From contig JAIWNF010000011.1 in the NCBI GenBank assembly GCA_025093555.1, positions 849,822 through 913,821 of the forward strand: DNA of 64,000 nt. The letters are read 5' to 3'. Positions 14,470 to 26,122 of this stretch are shown piece after piece (positions within the stretch are counted from its first letter, which is position 1; the number at the start of each line of letters is the position of its first letter). The notes under the pieces were generated by a model. It made no database searches. It was not told the DNA's origin and saw only the letters and a program-made list of their open reading frames with translations. The DNA is from Circinella umbellata. Its lineage: Eukaryota > Mucoromycota > Mucoromycetes > Mucorales > Lichtheimiaceae. The position numbers were made by a program, and so were the translations under genes.

Positions 14470-15754
14470 AAAAAAAGTTCATTCTTCTTTTATTATTATT
14501 ATAATTATTTTACCATGTATTTTGTCAACATTTCCTTCTTACCTCTCTTTTTCTCTCCTCTCACCTTTTTTTTCTTCCAATATATTATATATATATATAT
14601 ATAACGTAACAAACTCAATTAATATTTCAATCAAACATTTCCATCAAGAATTATATAATTTGAATACGGCAACCCCTCCCCTCCCTCCACCTTTTTTTAT
14701 TATTATTATTATTTTGTTCATTTGAGTCATCCTTTTATTCCATATATGTACCTCTCCCCCTCTTTTTTTTCTTTTCATCTTTGTAAATAGACCTTATTAG
14801 CATAACTTTTAGTAAAAGGCTGATAAACCTATTAGATTATCTATTTTGCTTTTATATTTTATATCATAATCATTGTTTGGTATCGACAAAGAAATACAAT
14901 GTACGGAACTTATAATAGCCATTCTAAAGGAAGGAAGGAACTAACTGGATCAATATTAGTAATATACTTTTTTATTATCATCATTGTTACACAAGTCCCT
15001 CTGATATTCATAAACCAACTTTTTGATCTCCTGTACGGATTATACATGTGTATAAAAGAAACAAAACATGAAAAAAAAAAGAAAACTATATGGACAACAT
15101 TTTAATCGTTTAGAAAAGTGTCCTTTCGGATCCATGGGCGGACCTACGGATGATCGGGTAAATCCTCTCCGATGAGTCTGTCCTGAAATAGTGAAATGAC
15201 GTGAAGCTGTGTAATTATTAATTCATATTTGATGGGACTGATATCTTCTCTTTAGAAAGAAAATTACCATACGTGCCAGAAATAAAATAATTGTGCAAGT
15301 ACATTTTAGCTATTGATTCAAATACACAGGAATACGTACGTACGTAGCTTGACTTAATAAAATCATGGTTTTGAAGAAAAACAAATAGAATAGTTTATAA
15401 TATTTTTTAATAGAATGGATGATGAAATGATACATTGAAAAAATAAAATAACAACATATAAGAAACATATATGTAAATGTGCATGTTGGTATTGATATGT
15501 TGTGTAGAAAATACAGAAATAGTATACGTTTTGACCTTGTAAGAGCCACAAAAAAAAAAGAAAAAGAAGAATGAGAATAATAAAATAAGAGTTCTTAATA
15601 TATAATGCATATAGAATCTTTCAATCTTGTTTCTCATTTTTGCATATGAATGATATGAAAGAAATATTTTAATATGTAGTTCATGGTGTTATGATGATAA
15701 TAGTTATGATAGAATGAATGTTGAAAAGGGGGTAAAGGGGGGAGGGGAAAGAGC
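14470..15754. other. convergent 3' region, no gene seen
   Basis: Lies between the 3' ends of RIB3 and the RING gene. It contains pyrimidine-rich and (AT)n stretches around 14500-14720. A short GC-richer patch at about 15125-15195 has no recognised identity. No gene is supported. Confidence 0.4.
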
Positions 15755-16481
15755 TTAACCACGACGTTTTCGTTGACGTTTGTTACTATTTGAAGCGGAT
15801 TCTTTTCCTGTTTTATTTTTCGCTTCCATGGCTGCTCGACGTTTACGTGTCATCAATACTGGAACTTCCTCGTCTTCTTCTTCGTCATGATAATCCTCTT
15901 CTTCAACTTTGGATGACATTCCTTTCTTTTTATGTAAAATAGATAATGATTCACTTGATTGACTACTATTACTCGTATTATTACTTGATGCACTTGAGTT
16001 ATTACTGGAGGAGCTGTCATCTGAATCACTCGTATCGACATTTTGTTGTCTTTTACTATTCGTATCACTATTGTCGTCCAATGAACCTGAACTGTTGGAG
16101 AAACTATTATTCGATTTGGATGAATCACTGTCGTTTGAACTACTAGTATCTATGTTTTTTCTAATTCGTTGTCCTTGACTACTATTATCACTGTCACTGT
16201 CATTATCACTGTTACTGCTGTCACTGTCATTATCACTGTTGCTGCTGTCACTGTCATTATCACTGTTGCTGCTGTCACTATCATTACTGATACTACTGTT
16301 ATTAATATTATTATTGTTGTCACTGTCACTGTCACTGTCATCATCTGAATCGTTGATATTAAATTGATATCTAGTAGAACCGTCATTACCGCTGATACTG
16401 ATACTATCGGGACTGCTGTCGTCATCTGAAGAGTAGATATTAATTTGTTGCCTAATAATATTTTGATCGCTACTGTCACTG

Positions 16482-16516
<35 letters not shown>

Positions 16517-18246
16517 ACTACTACTGCTGCTACTGCTGCTACTGCTGCTACTGCTGCTACTGCTGCTACCGCTACTGCTGCTACTGCTGCTGCTACTACT
16601 GCTACTGCTACTGCTATCATCGCGGCTATAGCAGCCACCGGAAATATCATCAGTATCATCACTTGCATAAGACATATTTACATCATTTCTCTGAAACATT
16701 TGAGTAACAGGACTAGAACTGAATATATAAATATAAATATAAAAATAATCAACAATTACTCAACAGCAAAGCAAAAGGTAATAAAAATAATAATAATAAT
16801 AATAATGGTAATAATTGGGTGGTTTTTTTTTCAAAGTCCCAAAATTCCAATATATTTTTATAATGTATGTACAATAACTTTTTTTTTTTTTTTTTGCTCT
16901 CACTTACGGGCCCGAAATATAAAGACTCATGTCGCTATCACTTGTATCATCCTCATCACTATCATCCATATCATCATGGGTTACTTCAACATCGGAAACA
17001 ATAAAACCACCCAATCGATCATCTTCTTCATCATCACTTGAAGATGATGATGATGATGCAGAACTATCATTGTCTGATCTCGCAGCTTGTCGAAATTCTA
17101 ATCCACAATTGATACAATTTCCATCTTCATCAAGTTCCCATGTGCAAGAAGGACATCTATTTCTATAATATAAATATATATATGTATATACATATACACA
17201 TGTTAGCATAGGAACTTTTTTTTAATAAAAAAACAACTATAAAAAAATAATTATTTACACTTGATCTTCTTCATCACGAATATGTGTATGACGCGTTCTA
17301 ACAGTGAACATCCGATCTAAAAATCGTTCAAATTCTTGTACTGCTCTTTCTCTTTCTTCTGTTGATGGTTCTTCAATAGATGATTGTGAGGCAGTAGATG
17401 GAAGTAATGATCGAATCGTACTCACTATTATTTATTTTATTTTTTGGATAAATTTGTTAATTCCCCAACTTGATCCATCCTCTTTTCCAACCTTTTTATT
17501 TCATATTTTACCTTGTAATTCAACAGTATATGCAGGTACAGGTCTTACAGCAATATCACGACGACATTGAGGACATGTTTTTTGACGTTCAAACCAAGTT
17601 GTAATACAATCTTTACAAAATGTATGTCCTAAAATATATATATTTTTTTATAATTAATATTATTCACAAGATTTATATATGTATCACAACTTACCACATT
17701 GGAGTGTATAAGGGGAGTCAAAATAATCGACACAAATAGTACAACTAAAGGCTATTATTATTATTATGATATATAGACAAAAATTGGGGTGTCAGTTGTT
17801 TGTCTAGAATCTAAAAATAAAAAACATTATAGAGTTTTGATAATTTCAAAAATAAAACAAGACCCTTCCCCCCCCCCCAAGAAAAATGACTTACAGTCTC
17901 GGATTCGACGTGTTTGATCAAGAGTTAATGGAATGGATGAATGTGAAGTAGAGGAAGAAGAAGAAATGGCCACAGAAGTTAATGTATGGCTATTTATATT
18001 TTGACGTACGGAGTCATTAGACGTTGACAAGGATCGTGAACTATTTGAAGACTTGTCACTTTGAATGATAGGTCTATTATTATTATTATTATCCGATGGT
18101 TGTTCTTGTTGACGTTGTAATTGGTCAAGTCGTTGTGTCACTTGATTGTTATGGTCTCGGATCTCTTGTCGAATGTGTCGTAATTCTTCAAGATTAGAAC
18201 GCATTTGTTCAAGTGCCTCAGCAGTATTATTCAATTCATTAGACAT
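15755..18246 (-). CDS. RING-finger E3 ubiquitin ligase with long Ser/Asp tail, 6 exons
   Basis: Predicted E3 that passes ubiquitin from an E2 to substrate. Exons on the minus strand are 17895-18246, 17695-17751, 17512-17628, 17259-17424, 16908-17162 and 15755-16712. All are GT-AG with consistent phase and give 634 aa. The N-terminus is a coiled coil with Gln-rich stretches. A C3HC4 RING spans residues 121-158 (CTIC, CGHTFCKDC, CPQC). A second putative zinc ribbon, CPSC...CINC, lies near 234-250. The last exon encodes a very long Ser run, then repeated DSDSSNSDN units, then a basic, nuclear-localisation-like end (RKRRA and KRQRKRR). The Ser run is encoded by trinucleotide repeats that could expand. 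Two ACGCGT boxes lie upstream. Chromatin-linked RING proteins such as PSH1 are a possible comparison, but orthology is not shown. Confidence 0.85.
16150..16620 (-). repeat. Ser/Asp-coding trinucleotide repeats in the RING gene
   Basis: Imperfect AGC/AGT repeats (plus-strand GCT/ACT) encode a run of about 60 Ser residues. Downstream on the coding strand, direct repeats of an 11-residue Ser/Asp/Asn unit occur three times in a row at about 16185-16280. The repeats keep the reading frame. Confidence 0.85.
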
Positions 18247-18331
18247 TGTTTATTTTTTCTCAATAATAGGATTATGAAAGAAAAGGAAAAAGTGAAAAAT
18301 AAAGTGGTCAAATTAAAAAAAAAAAAAAAAG

Positions 18332-18367
18332 ACGCGTTTCCTTTTTGTCTTTTTTAAGACTACGCGT
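18332..18367. promoter_or_regulatory. two ACGCGT (MCB-like) boxes upstream of the RING gene
   Basis: ACGCGT at 18332-18337 and 18362-18367, 86 and 116 bases upstream of the RING gene ATG. In yeasts this hexamer (MluI cell-cycle box) binds the MBF factor that drives G1/S transcription. Use by this fungus is inferred. Confidence 0.5.
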
Positions 18368-18759
18368 TTTTTTTCTTTAAAAAAGCTGCGGATTTACCTT
18401 AATAGGCAAGTAGCAATTTCACAGGATTTTTTAATAATTGATCCAATAAAAATGGTTTGTTTTGTTAATGATTAAAGAATAATAATAGTTGATAAGATAA
18501 AGAGAAAAAAAAAAGTGTGTTTTATATGTATAATTGAAAAGAGGATTCTCGTTCAATTGATGCGAAATTATTTAATGGGGAAGGGTTGTTGTTTCCTATT
18601 TAAAAATGAACAAGTTTAATTAAATAATTTCATTTTTGATATATAAAAAATATAATCTAACCTTGGGTTGATTGATATACAAGAGGCCTTTCTTTTATTT
18701 TTTTTGACTGATGATATGCCTATAATATATAATTATTATTAGTAATTTTATATATATAT

Positions 18760-20484
18760 TTAAGTATGAATAATAACGTACATTTTATACTCATGCATTA
18801 TACTAGCAACAAATGCTTCAAGATGAAATATATGTTTTTGTCCTTTACGCATTCGATGTTCCTAAGGAAAAATAAAATCAATTCCCTCATTTTCGTATTA
18901 AATAGTATTATACTGTTCTCACTCCATATTGTATACAACTTACATGAAAAGCTGCCTTTTCAAAAATTATACGTTTCATTTTGTCATCCATAGATTTAGC
19001 CAATTCAAATGATATATTCTAATAATAATAAAGAATATCAATCTAATCTGCTTTTCTTCTTTGTTGTCATTATTTATTTTTACCTTTATAACTAAACTAG
19101 GTTGAATACAATGTGTTATAAGACTGTAGAGTTCTTTACGAATATCTAATAATCTATATAAATAATTAATTAATTAATTAACATATATATAATATAATAT
19201 ATAATATAATAGAGTATCATTCAAACCTCACTTACTTTGCAGGTGTTTGTTCATCTAGAATCATTCTAGCAATTTTACTTATAACAAGTTCCCAATCTAC
19301 TCTATCAGGTTTTTGTACTTCTTCCAAATTTGTTCTATATTTTTTGAAATAGTTTGATTTGAGTTTCTTAGATTCAAAGATAATAATAATAATATTATTA
19401 TTACCTTCGAACAGCTGTACTTTCCAATGCCAAGAGTGATGCTCTTAAATTACATTGAGTATGTTTTGCAATATTTTGTGCAAGTTGAGTGGGTAATACA
19501 AACTTTTCAAGTTGTGCAACAGTTTGTAATGCCGTAGAAACCTATGAATAATAAAAATTTCATTGAATATATATATATATATCTTTTTAAATCCACTCCC
19601 TCTTTCTTATATAGATACCTCACGTTCCGAGGGTCGTGCTACACGAATAAGTAAACAACGAGATCGAACAGGTGCAATAATTTTACTGAGACTGTTACAA
19701 CATAAAATAAGTCGCATAGTAGACGTGTGTTTTTCCATAGTTCGACGAAGTGCTGCTTGTGCTTCACGTGTTAATTCATCTGCTTGATCAATAATCACCA
19801 CTATAAAATATAATAATAATTTAAAATTCCAGGGTATTATATAAAAACGTCCTTTTATTTTTAATAGTACCTTTGAATTGATGTTTTGCGTTTGCATCCA
19901 GTTGTTTTGATTGTGCTACACCTTTAATTACATCTTGAACAATAACTCGATCATACATTCCCAAATCACTAAAAAAAAAAAATAATAAATTATTATTATT
20001 GGATATACATTTCTCCCTTTTTAATTTTTTAAAAACTTACCTTGGATTTAATTCCAAATGGTAATTACTTGAAACAATGGTAAAAACCATTTTTTTACGA
20101 CTTGTTGTTGCAAATTGTCGTTCGTCCACTTTAAGCTAAAATTTGAAAGAAATTTTAAGTTTCTTCTCTGTATAGTTGGGTGAACATTTCATATAATATA
20201 TATATATTACCTTTTCAACACCAGGACCGAATATTTCACGAAGAATAGCTGTAATACGTGTTTTTTTACCTGCTCCTGAAGGACCATAAAATAACATGTG
20301 AGGAATATTTTCAGAAGCAGCCTAATTATAAAAAGGTTAATTATATTATTACTTGAATTGTAATAATAAAAGAATTACAAATTATATATATATATACCAT
20401 TTGCTTCAATTGTCGAGTTAAACCTTTATGATAGGTTAATTGATCCAATGTTGTTGGTCTATATTTGTCAGTCCACAAACTCAT
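18760..20484 (-). CDS. RFC3: replication factor C subunit 3, 10 exons
   Basis: AAA+ clamp-loader subunit that helps load PCNA on primed DNA; orthologue type of human RFC3 and yeast Rfc5. Minus-strand exons are 20398-20484, 20211-20321, 20041-20135, 19871-19968, 19619-19800, 19405-19541, 19236-19334, 19084-19153, 18944-19018 and 18760-18861. All phases agree and give 351 aa. Signatures are the N-terminal [10 protein letters not shown], Walker [11 protein letters not shown] at residues 42-51, and [13 protein letters not shown]. Also present are [11 protein letters not shown] (degenerate Walker B region), [12 protein letters not shown] and the RFC box RSRC. The C-terminus has [15 protein letters not shown]. 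The KK after the Walker glycine and the SNYH segment distinguish RFC3 from RFC2 and RFC4. The final few residues after EYKMY could alternatively be spliced. It lies tandem with the RING gene, and its start faces the H2A gene 845 bases away. Confidence 0.95.
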
Positions 20485-20518
20485 TGTTTAAATATATATT
20501 ATGTTATTAGAAAGAACA

Positions 20519-20542
20519 GTGTGTGTGTGTGTGTGTGTGTGT
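20519..20542 (+). repeat. (GT)n microsatellite
   Basis: A run of GT dinucleotides about 24 bases long in the RFC3 5' region, just upstream of its start codon. Confidence 0.85.
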
Positions 20543-20561
20543 ATGAGAGAGTAAAGTGAAA

Positions 20562-20621
20562 CGCGAAAAAAAAAAACTCAAAATTCAAACGCGTGGCGTG
20601 TACCTTTTTTCAGTTCGCGAA
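20562..20621. promoter_or_regulatory. G1/S-type boxes upstream of RFC3
   Basis: Three motifs lie 78-137 bases upstream of the RFC3 ATG: CGCGAAA at 20562-20568, ACGCGT at 20589-20594 and the palindrome TTCGCGAA at 20614-20621. These match MBF/E2F-like sites known to control replication genes in fungi and animals. Function here is inferred. Confidence 0.6.
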
Positions 20622-21329
20622 TAAGCATCTTTTTTTTTTCTGTCTCCGCATATGTTGCCAAAAGAATTAGTTACCTGAGGGCTATAACAGAAGATACCTT
20701 GAATAAAACCACACAATTACATAATGGTAATAAAATGTTACACAGAGTATATATTTGAAATGATACATTTATTCTCTTATTATGGTACTAATACTCAATA
20801 CCATACTCTAGGTATTTTTTTATCCGACATTGTTTATTTTCATTTTTTTAACTAATGATGAGACACACTTTTGAGTTGCTACAGATGTTTTGAGTCTTTT
20901 TAAAAATATTTGACTGTAATGATAGAAATCATAGTTGCTCTTTCGGTAGGGGGGTGACGTCTGTCCGAATCGTGAATCTCCCACTTTATATCAGCTATAT
21001 ATAGTTGATTTTTTACAATATCAATCATCAACAACACAAACTTACATTTACTTTTCTTATAAAATAACTATATTGTATGTTAGCATTATTATCTATGTAT
21101 TTTTTTTAATAACTTTGATAATGTACTTTATAAACAAAAATAGAGGTATACAAAGTTGATTGGTTTTTTTTAGCATTCTAATAGTACTCTGATGAAAAGC
21201 AGTGATCTTGTGATAAATCCTATCAAGCCACACCAAAAATGGTAAAGATGGGCTAGAAAGTATTAAAATTGCATAAAATGGTTTTTTTTTTCATTTGATT
21301 GAATCCTTTTTTTTTTTCTTCAAATAATA
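20622..21329. other. divergent promoter region between RFC3 and the H2A-like gene
   Basis: About 700 bases with no gene. A T-rich and then A/T-rich stretch precedes the H2A-like ATG at 21330. I recognise no further motif with confidence. Confidence 0.4.
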
Positions 21330-21704
21330 ATGTCTCTTTATAGTGGTAAAAGAGCTCCTTCTTCTCCTAAAATAAAAACACTTTCTACCAAAGCAGGTCT
21401 TGAATTCCCTGTTACTCGTATTCATCGTTATCTTCGTCAAGGACGCTATTCTCATCGTTTTAATATCAAAGCTGCCATTTATTTGACTTCGGTTCTTGAA
21501 TATATTACAGCCGATCTTCTTGAGATGGCTGGTAATGCTGCTCATGCAAACAATCGAAAAACAGTGACGCCAAGACATTTACAATTAGCTGTTCGTCAAG
21601 ATCCTGAACTGGATAAGCTATTATCTAATGTTATTATCGCGGAAGGAGGTGTTATTCCTTATATTCATCCCATGTTACTTTCTTCAAGTACACAGTCACA
21701 ATGA
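21330..21704 (+). CDS. divergent histone H2A-like protein, intronless
   Basis: A 124-aa histone-fold protein of the H2A family, expected to pair with H2B in nucleosomes. The fold is clear: AGLEFPVTRIHRYLRQGRY (alpha-N and alpha1), VLEYITADLLEMAGNAA (alpha2), TPRHLQLAVR (alpha3) and AEGGVIPYIHPMLL (docking domain). It departs from canonical H2A in several ways. The N-tail is short with few lysines and contains SSPK. Loop 1 reads YSHRFNIK instead of the usual RVGAGAP-like segment. Alpha2 is followed by HANNRKTVT. At the acidic patch, the residue equal to E61 is D and the pair E91/E92 reads PE. The tail ends in SQ without the following E/D-hydrophobic residues. It lacks the extra loop-1 residue of H2A.Z. 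Unlike almost every other gene here it has no intron, as is common for histones. It is likely a lineage-specific variant; specialised use is inferred. Confidence 0.88.
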   Translation: MSLYSGKRAPSSPKIKTLSTKAGLEFPVTRIHRYLRQGRYSHRFNIKAAIYLTSVLEYITADLLEMAGNAAHANNRKTVTPRHLQLAVRQDPELDKLLSNVIIAEGGVIPYIHPMLLSSSTQSQ

Positions 21705-21989
21705 CGATAATAATAAAAAACCATTATATTTTGACTGTAAAAATGTGGATGTACTTTTTCGTAGTATTATTATTTTAATGGCATAATTTTATCTTGTATT
21801 TTTATTTTCCACTTTTTAGCTATATAGTTTATTATCTTTGGATGGATTCACATATATGTAACACATCCAATATTAGTTAGTAGTTTATTCAATCAATTAA
21901 AATAATAGGAAATAAAAAAAAATACTTGCTTACTCATTCCTATTGTTAATTATTATATATTAATAAATGTGTTGTTGCTCTGAATTTGG

Positions 21990-22025
<36 letters not shown>

Positions 22026-22930
22026 TTCTGCTATAGCTTTGACTGAATAATAATTAAAATATTGGGTGTTAAATATTGAAGCTTGATTTTTCTACTATTA
22101 CTTTTTCTTAATTATTATCGTTTATACTGAACGGAAATAGAAAACAAATAAATAACACAAACCATACAACTACGTAGTATATATGTAGGAATATGATAAT
22201 TCATGAGTTTTATTGCATACATATTGTATATACGTACGTAGCCGGTTTAATTTGATCTCTATAAAGCATTCTCGAAGAAATCCTTCCCTTTATTTATCCA
22301 TATGAAAGACGAAAAAAACAACATGTCGTTTAAAGGTGTAAAAAAAACTTAAAATGATAAAACAAGTTAAGAATAGATTACTTTTTATTCCTTTAGTTAT
22401 TTTTCTGGTAGGGCATCACAAGATATTTATCTAGAAACAACTAGATTTGAACGCTCGATGTGAATGAGAAAGCGTACGTATGTGTAAATGAAGCCATATA
22501 ATTAGAGAGTTCAAGAAGATATATACGTACGGTATGGTTTTCTTAAATTGCGGAGCCCTTTGATTTTATATGTGTATAGAGTTATTAAAGACTAATAAAG
22601 GTTTAGTTCACAGTATATCTGAAATCGATGATTGACACTCTTTACATGGCTAGAAAGTAGCATCATTATGCTTATTCTATTGACATTTTATTATTTACAC
22701 ACGCTAACTATCAATGATTTTTGGTATAGGCATGTAATATAAATTAATATGTTTTTTTTTTCATAAACAGGTAGAATAACGTCATTAAAGAACGTGTTTT
22801 TTTATTACTCTAATCAGACTTAATTATCTTCTTATGCCATAATGCATATGTGAATACATGCGGCAAAAAAAAATATATATTATAATTTAATGTCATCATT
22901 TTAATACTACTACTATTCTTCTTTCGTCCC
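21705..22930. other. intergenic, no gene seen
   Basis: AT-rich DNA with a (TA)n run near 21991-22022 and several TACGTA palindromes (for example at about 22230 and 22520). No gene or known repeat is recognised. Confidence 0.4.
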
Positions 22931-22939
22931 CGCCTTGCT

Positions 22940-23480
22940 TTCCCATATTTCTCCAGGTGAGAAATGAGGTAATGACAAGGTAAGCCCAAAAAACAGCGTT
23001 TTACAAGAGAATCACAATGTAAAGCTCCACCGAGGTGGGCTTGTAGAATCCGAACTCCTCGACTTCCCAGCCATCACTTGCCCTAACTGACCAACCCGAC
23101 AGCGTCTACTTACCCAGTCGCGATAATAAAATACATTATTCCATATAACTCTTTTCTGCTTTTTTCATTGTTATTTTTCTCTTTCCCTCCCAACATCCCC
23201 CATGTATTTTGTATCTGTCCAACTTGTGACAACGAGAGAGGTCCCATAAGCTTCTCTCTCCGAGCTCTTACCATACCCTGCCAATAAATCGTATCGTAGA
23301 CGAATTCCTCCTTTCAAAAAGAAGGAATTCGTCCCGTACATTCTCTTTATGCAGGAAAAGGGAGAACGTTTTGCTTGTGCATACCCAGGCTGGTTTGGGC
23401 TCGGCAGTTGACGAACCTACACTGGCAAGAAACCCCAAAAATAAATATAAAAAAAACGTGTACTGGGCAATAGTACACAA
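22940..23480. other. GC-richer island, possible solo LTR
   Basis: About 500 bases clearly richer in G+C than the surroundings. It begins near a TGTAAAGCTCCACC segment (~23010), has a TATA-like GATAATAAAATAC near 23125, a T/C-rich stretch, then CAATAAATC near 23280. The order promoter-like, pyrimidine tract, polyA-like fits an LTR, but I could not define matching ends or a target duplication. Confidence 0.25.
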
Positions 23481-25027
23481 AAATAAAGAAAATCCTCAGC
23501 CTCGTGTACTATAGGTATAAGCAAAAATACTAATCCTTTAAGACTACTTGCAAATACCACGGCAGCAATTCATAGACCCCCATAATAAATATTGTTAGTA
23601 ACACATGCATACACGCATAAGAAGATTACCTGATAAAAACATTTCGAGAATTCACGGAAAAGTTTGGTCTATGAATACACTGGGGCAATGCTGCTATAAA
23701 AAAAACAAGTTAAAACAGAGAAAGCAATGACCACGAAACTGCTGCTGCCCAGAAACGTGCCATATAATATTTAAAAACTTACGGCATTGTTTAGCTTGTA
23801 CAATGAATGCGTAAATAAGAACAGGGAACGTTATTTCAAGGGGTGGGATTCATAAGGGGGGAAGGGTAATTCGCGTTTTTCGTGAATAAATAAAAAGTGA
23901 GTAGAAAAAAAAACACGAAAAGTATTTCTTGACTTGTTCCCAATTTATGCGTGTGACCTTATTCTAGACCTTTCTTTTTTTTAGGGGGTTATATGCAACG
24001 ATGACAACGCGAGAAAAGCATGTTTGTTAATAAGTAAACAAAAAATGCTGTTGAGAAATTATTGTCATGGCGATGGAATGTCATATTCTAATTCTCGTTT
24101 GACATTGAATGCTCCATTCTTGTTGCTTTACAGATCTAAATCTATTTTTTTTCTGAAAGTAATCAAAGCTCTCTATTCATGCCCCGTATTTTGATTGTGG
24201 AACCTCAACAATATAATTTTATTTTATGCCGATCATTACCACCAAAGATATCTGAGGTACAGAATAGGAGTTATAAAGTGCTCATATTGTTGAGTGGAAT
24301 ATATGCTTTTTTATGCGTATATGATAAAAAAAATGGTTACTTGTTGACTGTATATCATATATTTTTACATGGAGGTTGTACCTTCAAAATATATTTGTTG
24401 AAAACTGTACAAAATGGGGTGGGTTTTATACGACTGACGTACAACGAGTCTTTTATTTGGAATAATGCGAATTCTTCATAAAATTAATAGAGTAGGTTTT
24501 TATATAAGTGAGGCTAACATGTTTTATGGGAGAATTTAAAATTTGAAATGGAACGAAAGGTGTTTTTTTGCAAAACAAATTACCGTGCCTGAGCACGCCA
24601 TATATAGAGAGAAGAGTGTGTAAGAAATAATATTATTATCAGTATCAATATGTTTATACCACAATTTTACCTTTGAGATATCATATAAAATTTAATGATA
24701 TAGTACCCAGTATGTATTAGTATAGTGAGATTGTACGTTGTTTTGGTATTATGTAGTAGTAACAACTTTTACAATATGCTGTATATCACAATTAATAGTT
24801 TATGGTTTAGTTCGTTAAATGAAAAACATGGTACTATAGATATTCATGACATGTAAACCAAGTAACCAAATCTTAGTTGTTCAAAAAAAAAAAAAAGAAA
24901 TCTAAGTTATTCCTTGAAGAATATTACGTGAATCATTCTTTGGTGCCGGGATAATTTTTTTAATGCATTGATTAAACCTCTGAATACGTAAAGTTTTTAT
25001 TTTTGTTTTCTACTTTTTAATCTTCAC

Positions 25028-25064
<37 letters not shown>

Positions 25065-25495
25065 TTTTATTTCTGCTTATATCATAAAATGTAAGTTACC
25101 TTTTTTTTTTGCTTAGAACAGTCTACAACAAGAATCCACAACAGTCTAGAGCAGTTAACAAGTTTACAAGATTTTTCACCGGGTACGTAAAACAAAGTTA
25201 AACAAAGAGAATATTAAGTTAATTATACTAGAATCGAGTGGTTTCAGTTTGTTGATCAAGTGGAGCTAAGAATAATGAATGAATTGAAAAACAATCTCCA
25301 ACATTTTTTGAATCATAATGTGTATCAGCTAAGTTCCTCATCAATAATTGTTCATACTGTCAAACGAATGTGACCCTGTGTCACCTTTTCCATATTGCTA
25401 TGACGATCTCTATAAAGTTTATTTATTGTATCAAAAACCTCTTGTGAAAAAGTCACGTTTTGATGAATCCACCAAAGATACGTTGGTATGTAATA
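23481..25495. other. intergenic, no supported gene
   Basis: Mostly AT-rich. A 100-codon frame at 24179-24481 starts MPRILIVEPQQY but has no recognisable domain and no convincing splice partner. A (CT)n run lies near 25034-25061. Nothing else is recognised. Confidence 0.35.
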
Positions 25496-26122
25496 TAGTG
25501 AGTATTCGTTAAACCGGTACTTAATATATGTGAGGATTTGTACCGGTTTAGCGAATTGAAACGCAGCTGGTACTAATATGTAGAGTATACTGGAAAAATA
25601 ACTAAGCTGTGCGAATAAGATAAAGCAATGATAGTTGATATAATGTAGCTATGCTACTACGAGCTAATGTTCTAGTGATAAAAATGAAATTAGTGTACAG
25701 TATTCCTTAAATTAGCAATGGTTAACCAGAGACTGGATTAATAATGAATTTACAAGAAAGTGTGTTTCAAATATGGACCATGGTTACCGGTTGAATAAAT
25801 GAGTAAAAATGAATTGTATCAGCAACATGATTACATACAGTATTCAATGGTAATGAACAAGTACGTGACAAAGTTATAAAGAAGTACGTAAGTAGGCAGA
25901 TGAGAAAGAAGAAGAAAACATCTGTGTGTAGTTGACGAAAAAGAGACACTGTTATTAACAAGATGTTGAGAGGGTTTCTCTTGTTGACAAGAATGATTTG
26001 TGTATTTTTGATTGCTATGAAAACCAAGTAGCCAACTGAAAATTTAGGGAAGAGCTGAGATGACGTTAAAGAAAGTCTGTATCAACGATTTTACCAATAA
26101 AAAGACTAATATTATATTTATA
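25496..26122 (-). mobile_element. pogo/mariner-type MITE, copy 3, truncated
   Basis: Reverse-oriented copy of the elements at 7595 and 9976. Its right end (AGTGAGTATTCGTTAAACCG, after TA at 25494-25495) is present. Homology stops near 26122, before the subterminal CCGGT units and the left terminus, so about 100 bases are missing. The 86-codon minus-strand frame at 25767-26027 corresponds to the frame in copy 2. Confidence 0.8.

Noticed and set aside
15125..15215. Possible hammerhead ribozyme (CGATGAGTC ... GAAAT)
   Set aside because: The core reads CCGATGAG rather than CTGATGAG and stem II does not pair.
16445..17041. 198-codon Ala/Thr-rich plus-strand frame
   Set aside because: It is antisense to the Ser-repeat exon; trinucleotide repeats keep every frame open.
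22940..23240. tRNA or rRNA fragment in the GC-richer island
   Set aside because: No cloverleaf, no GTTCGA box and no recognised rRNA segment.
24179..24481. 100-codon frame MPRILIVEPQQY...
   Set aside because: No recognisable domain, poor composition and no supporting splice structure.
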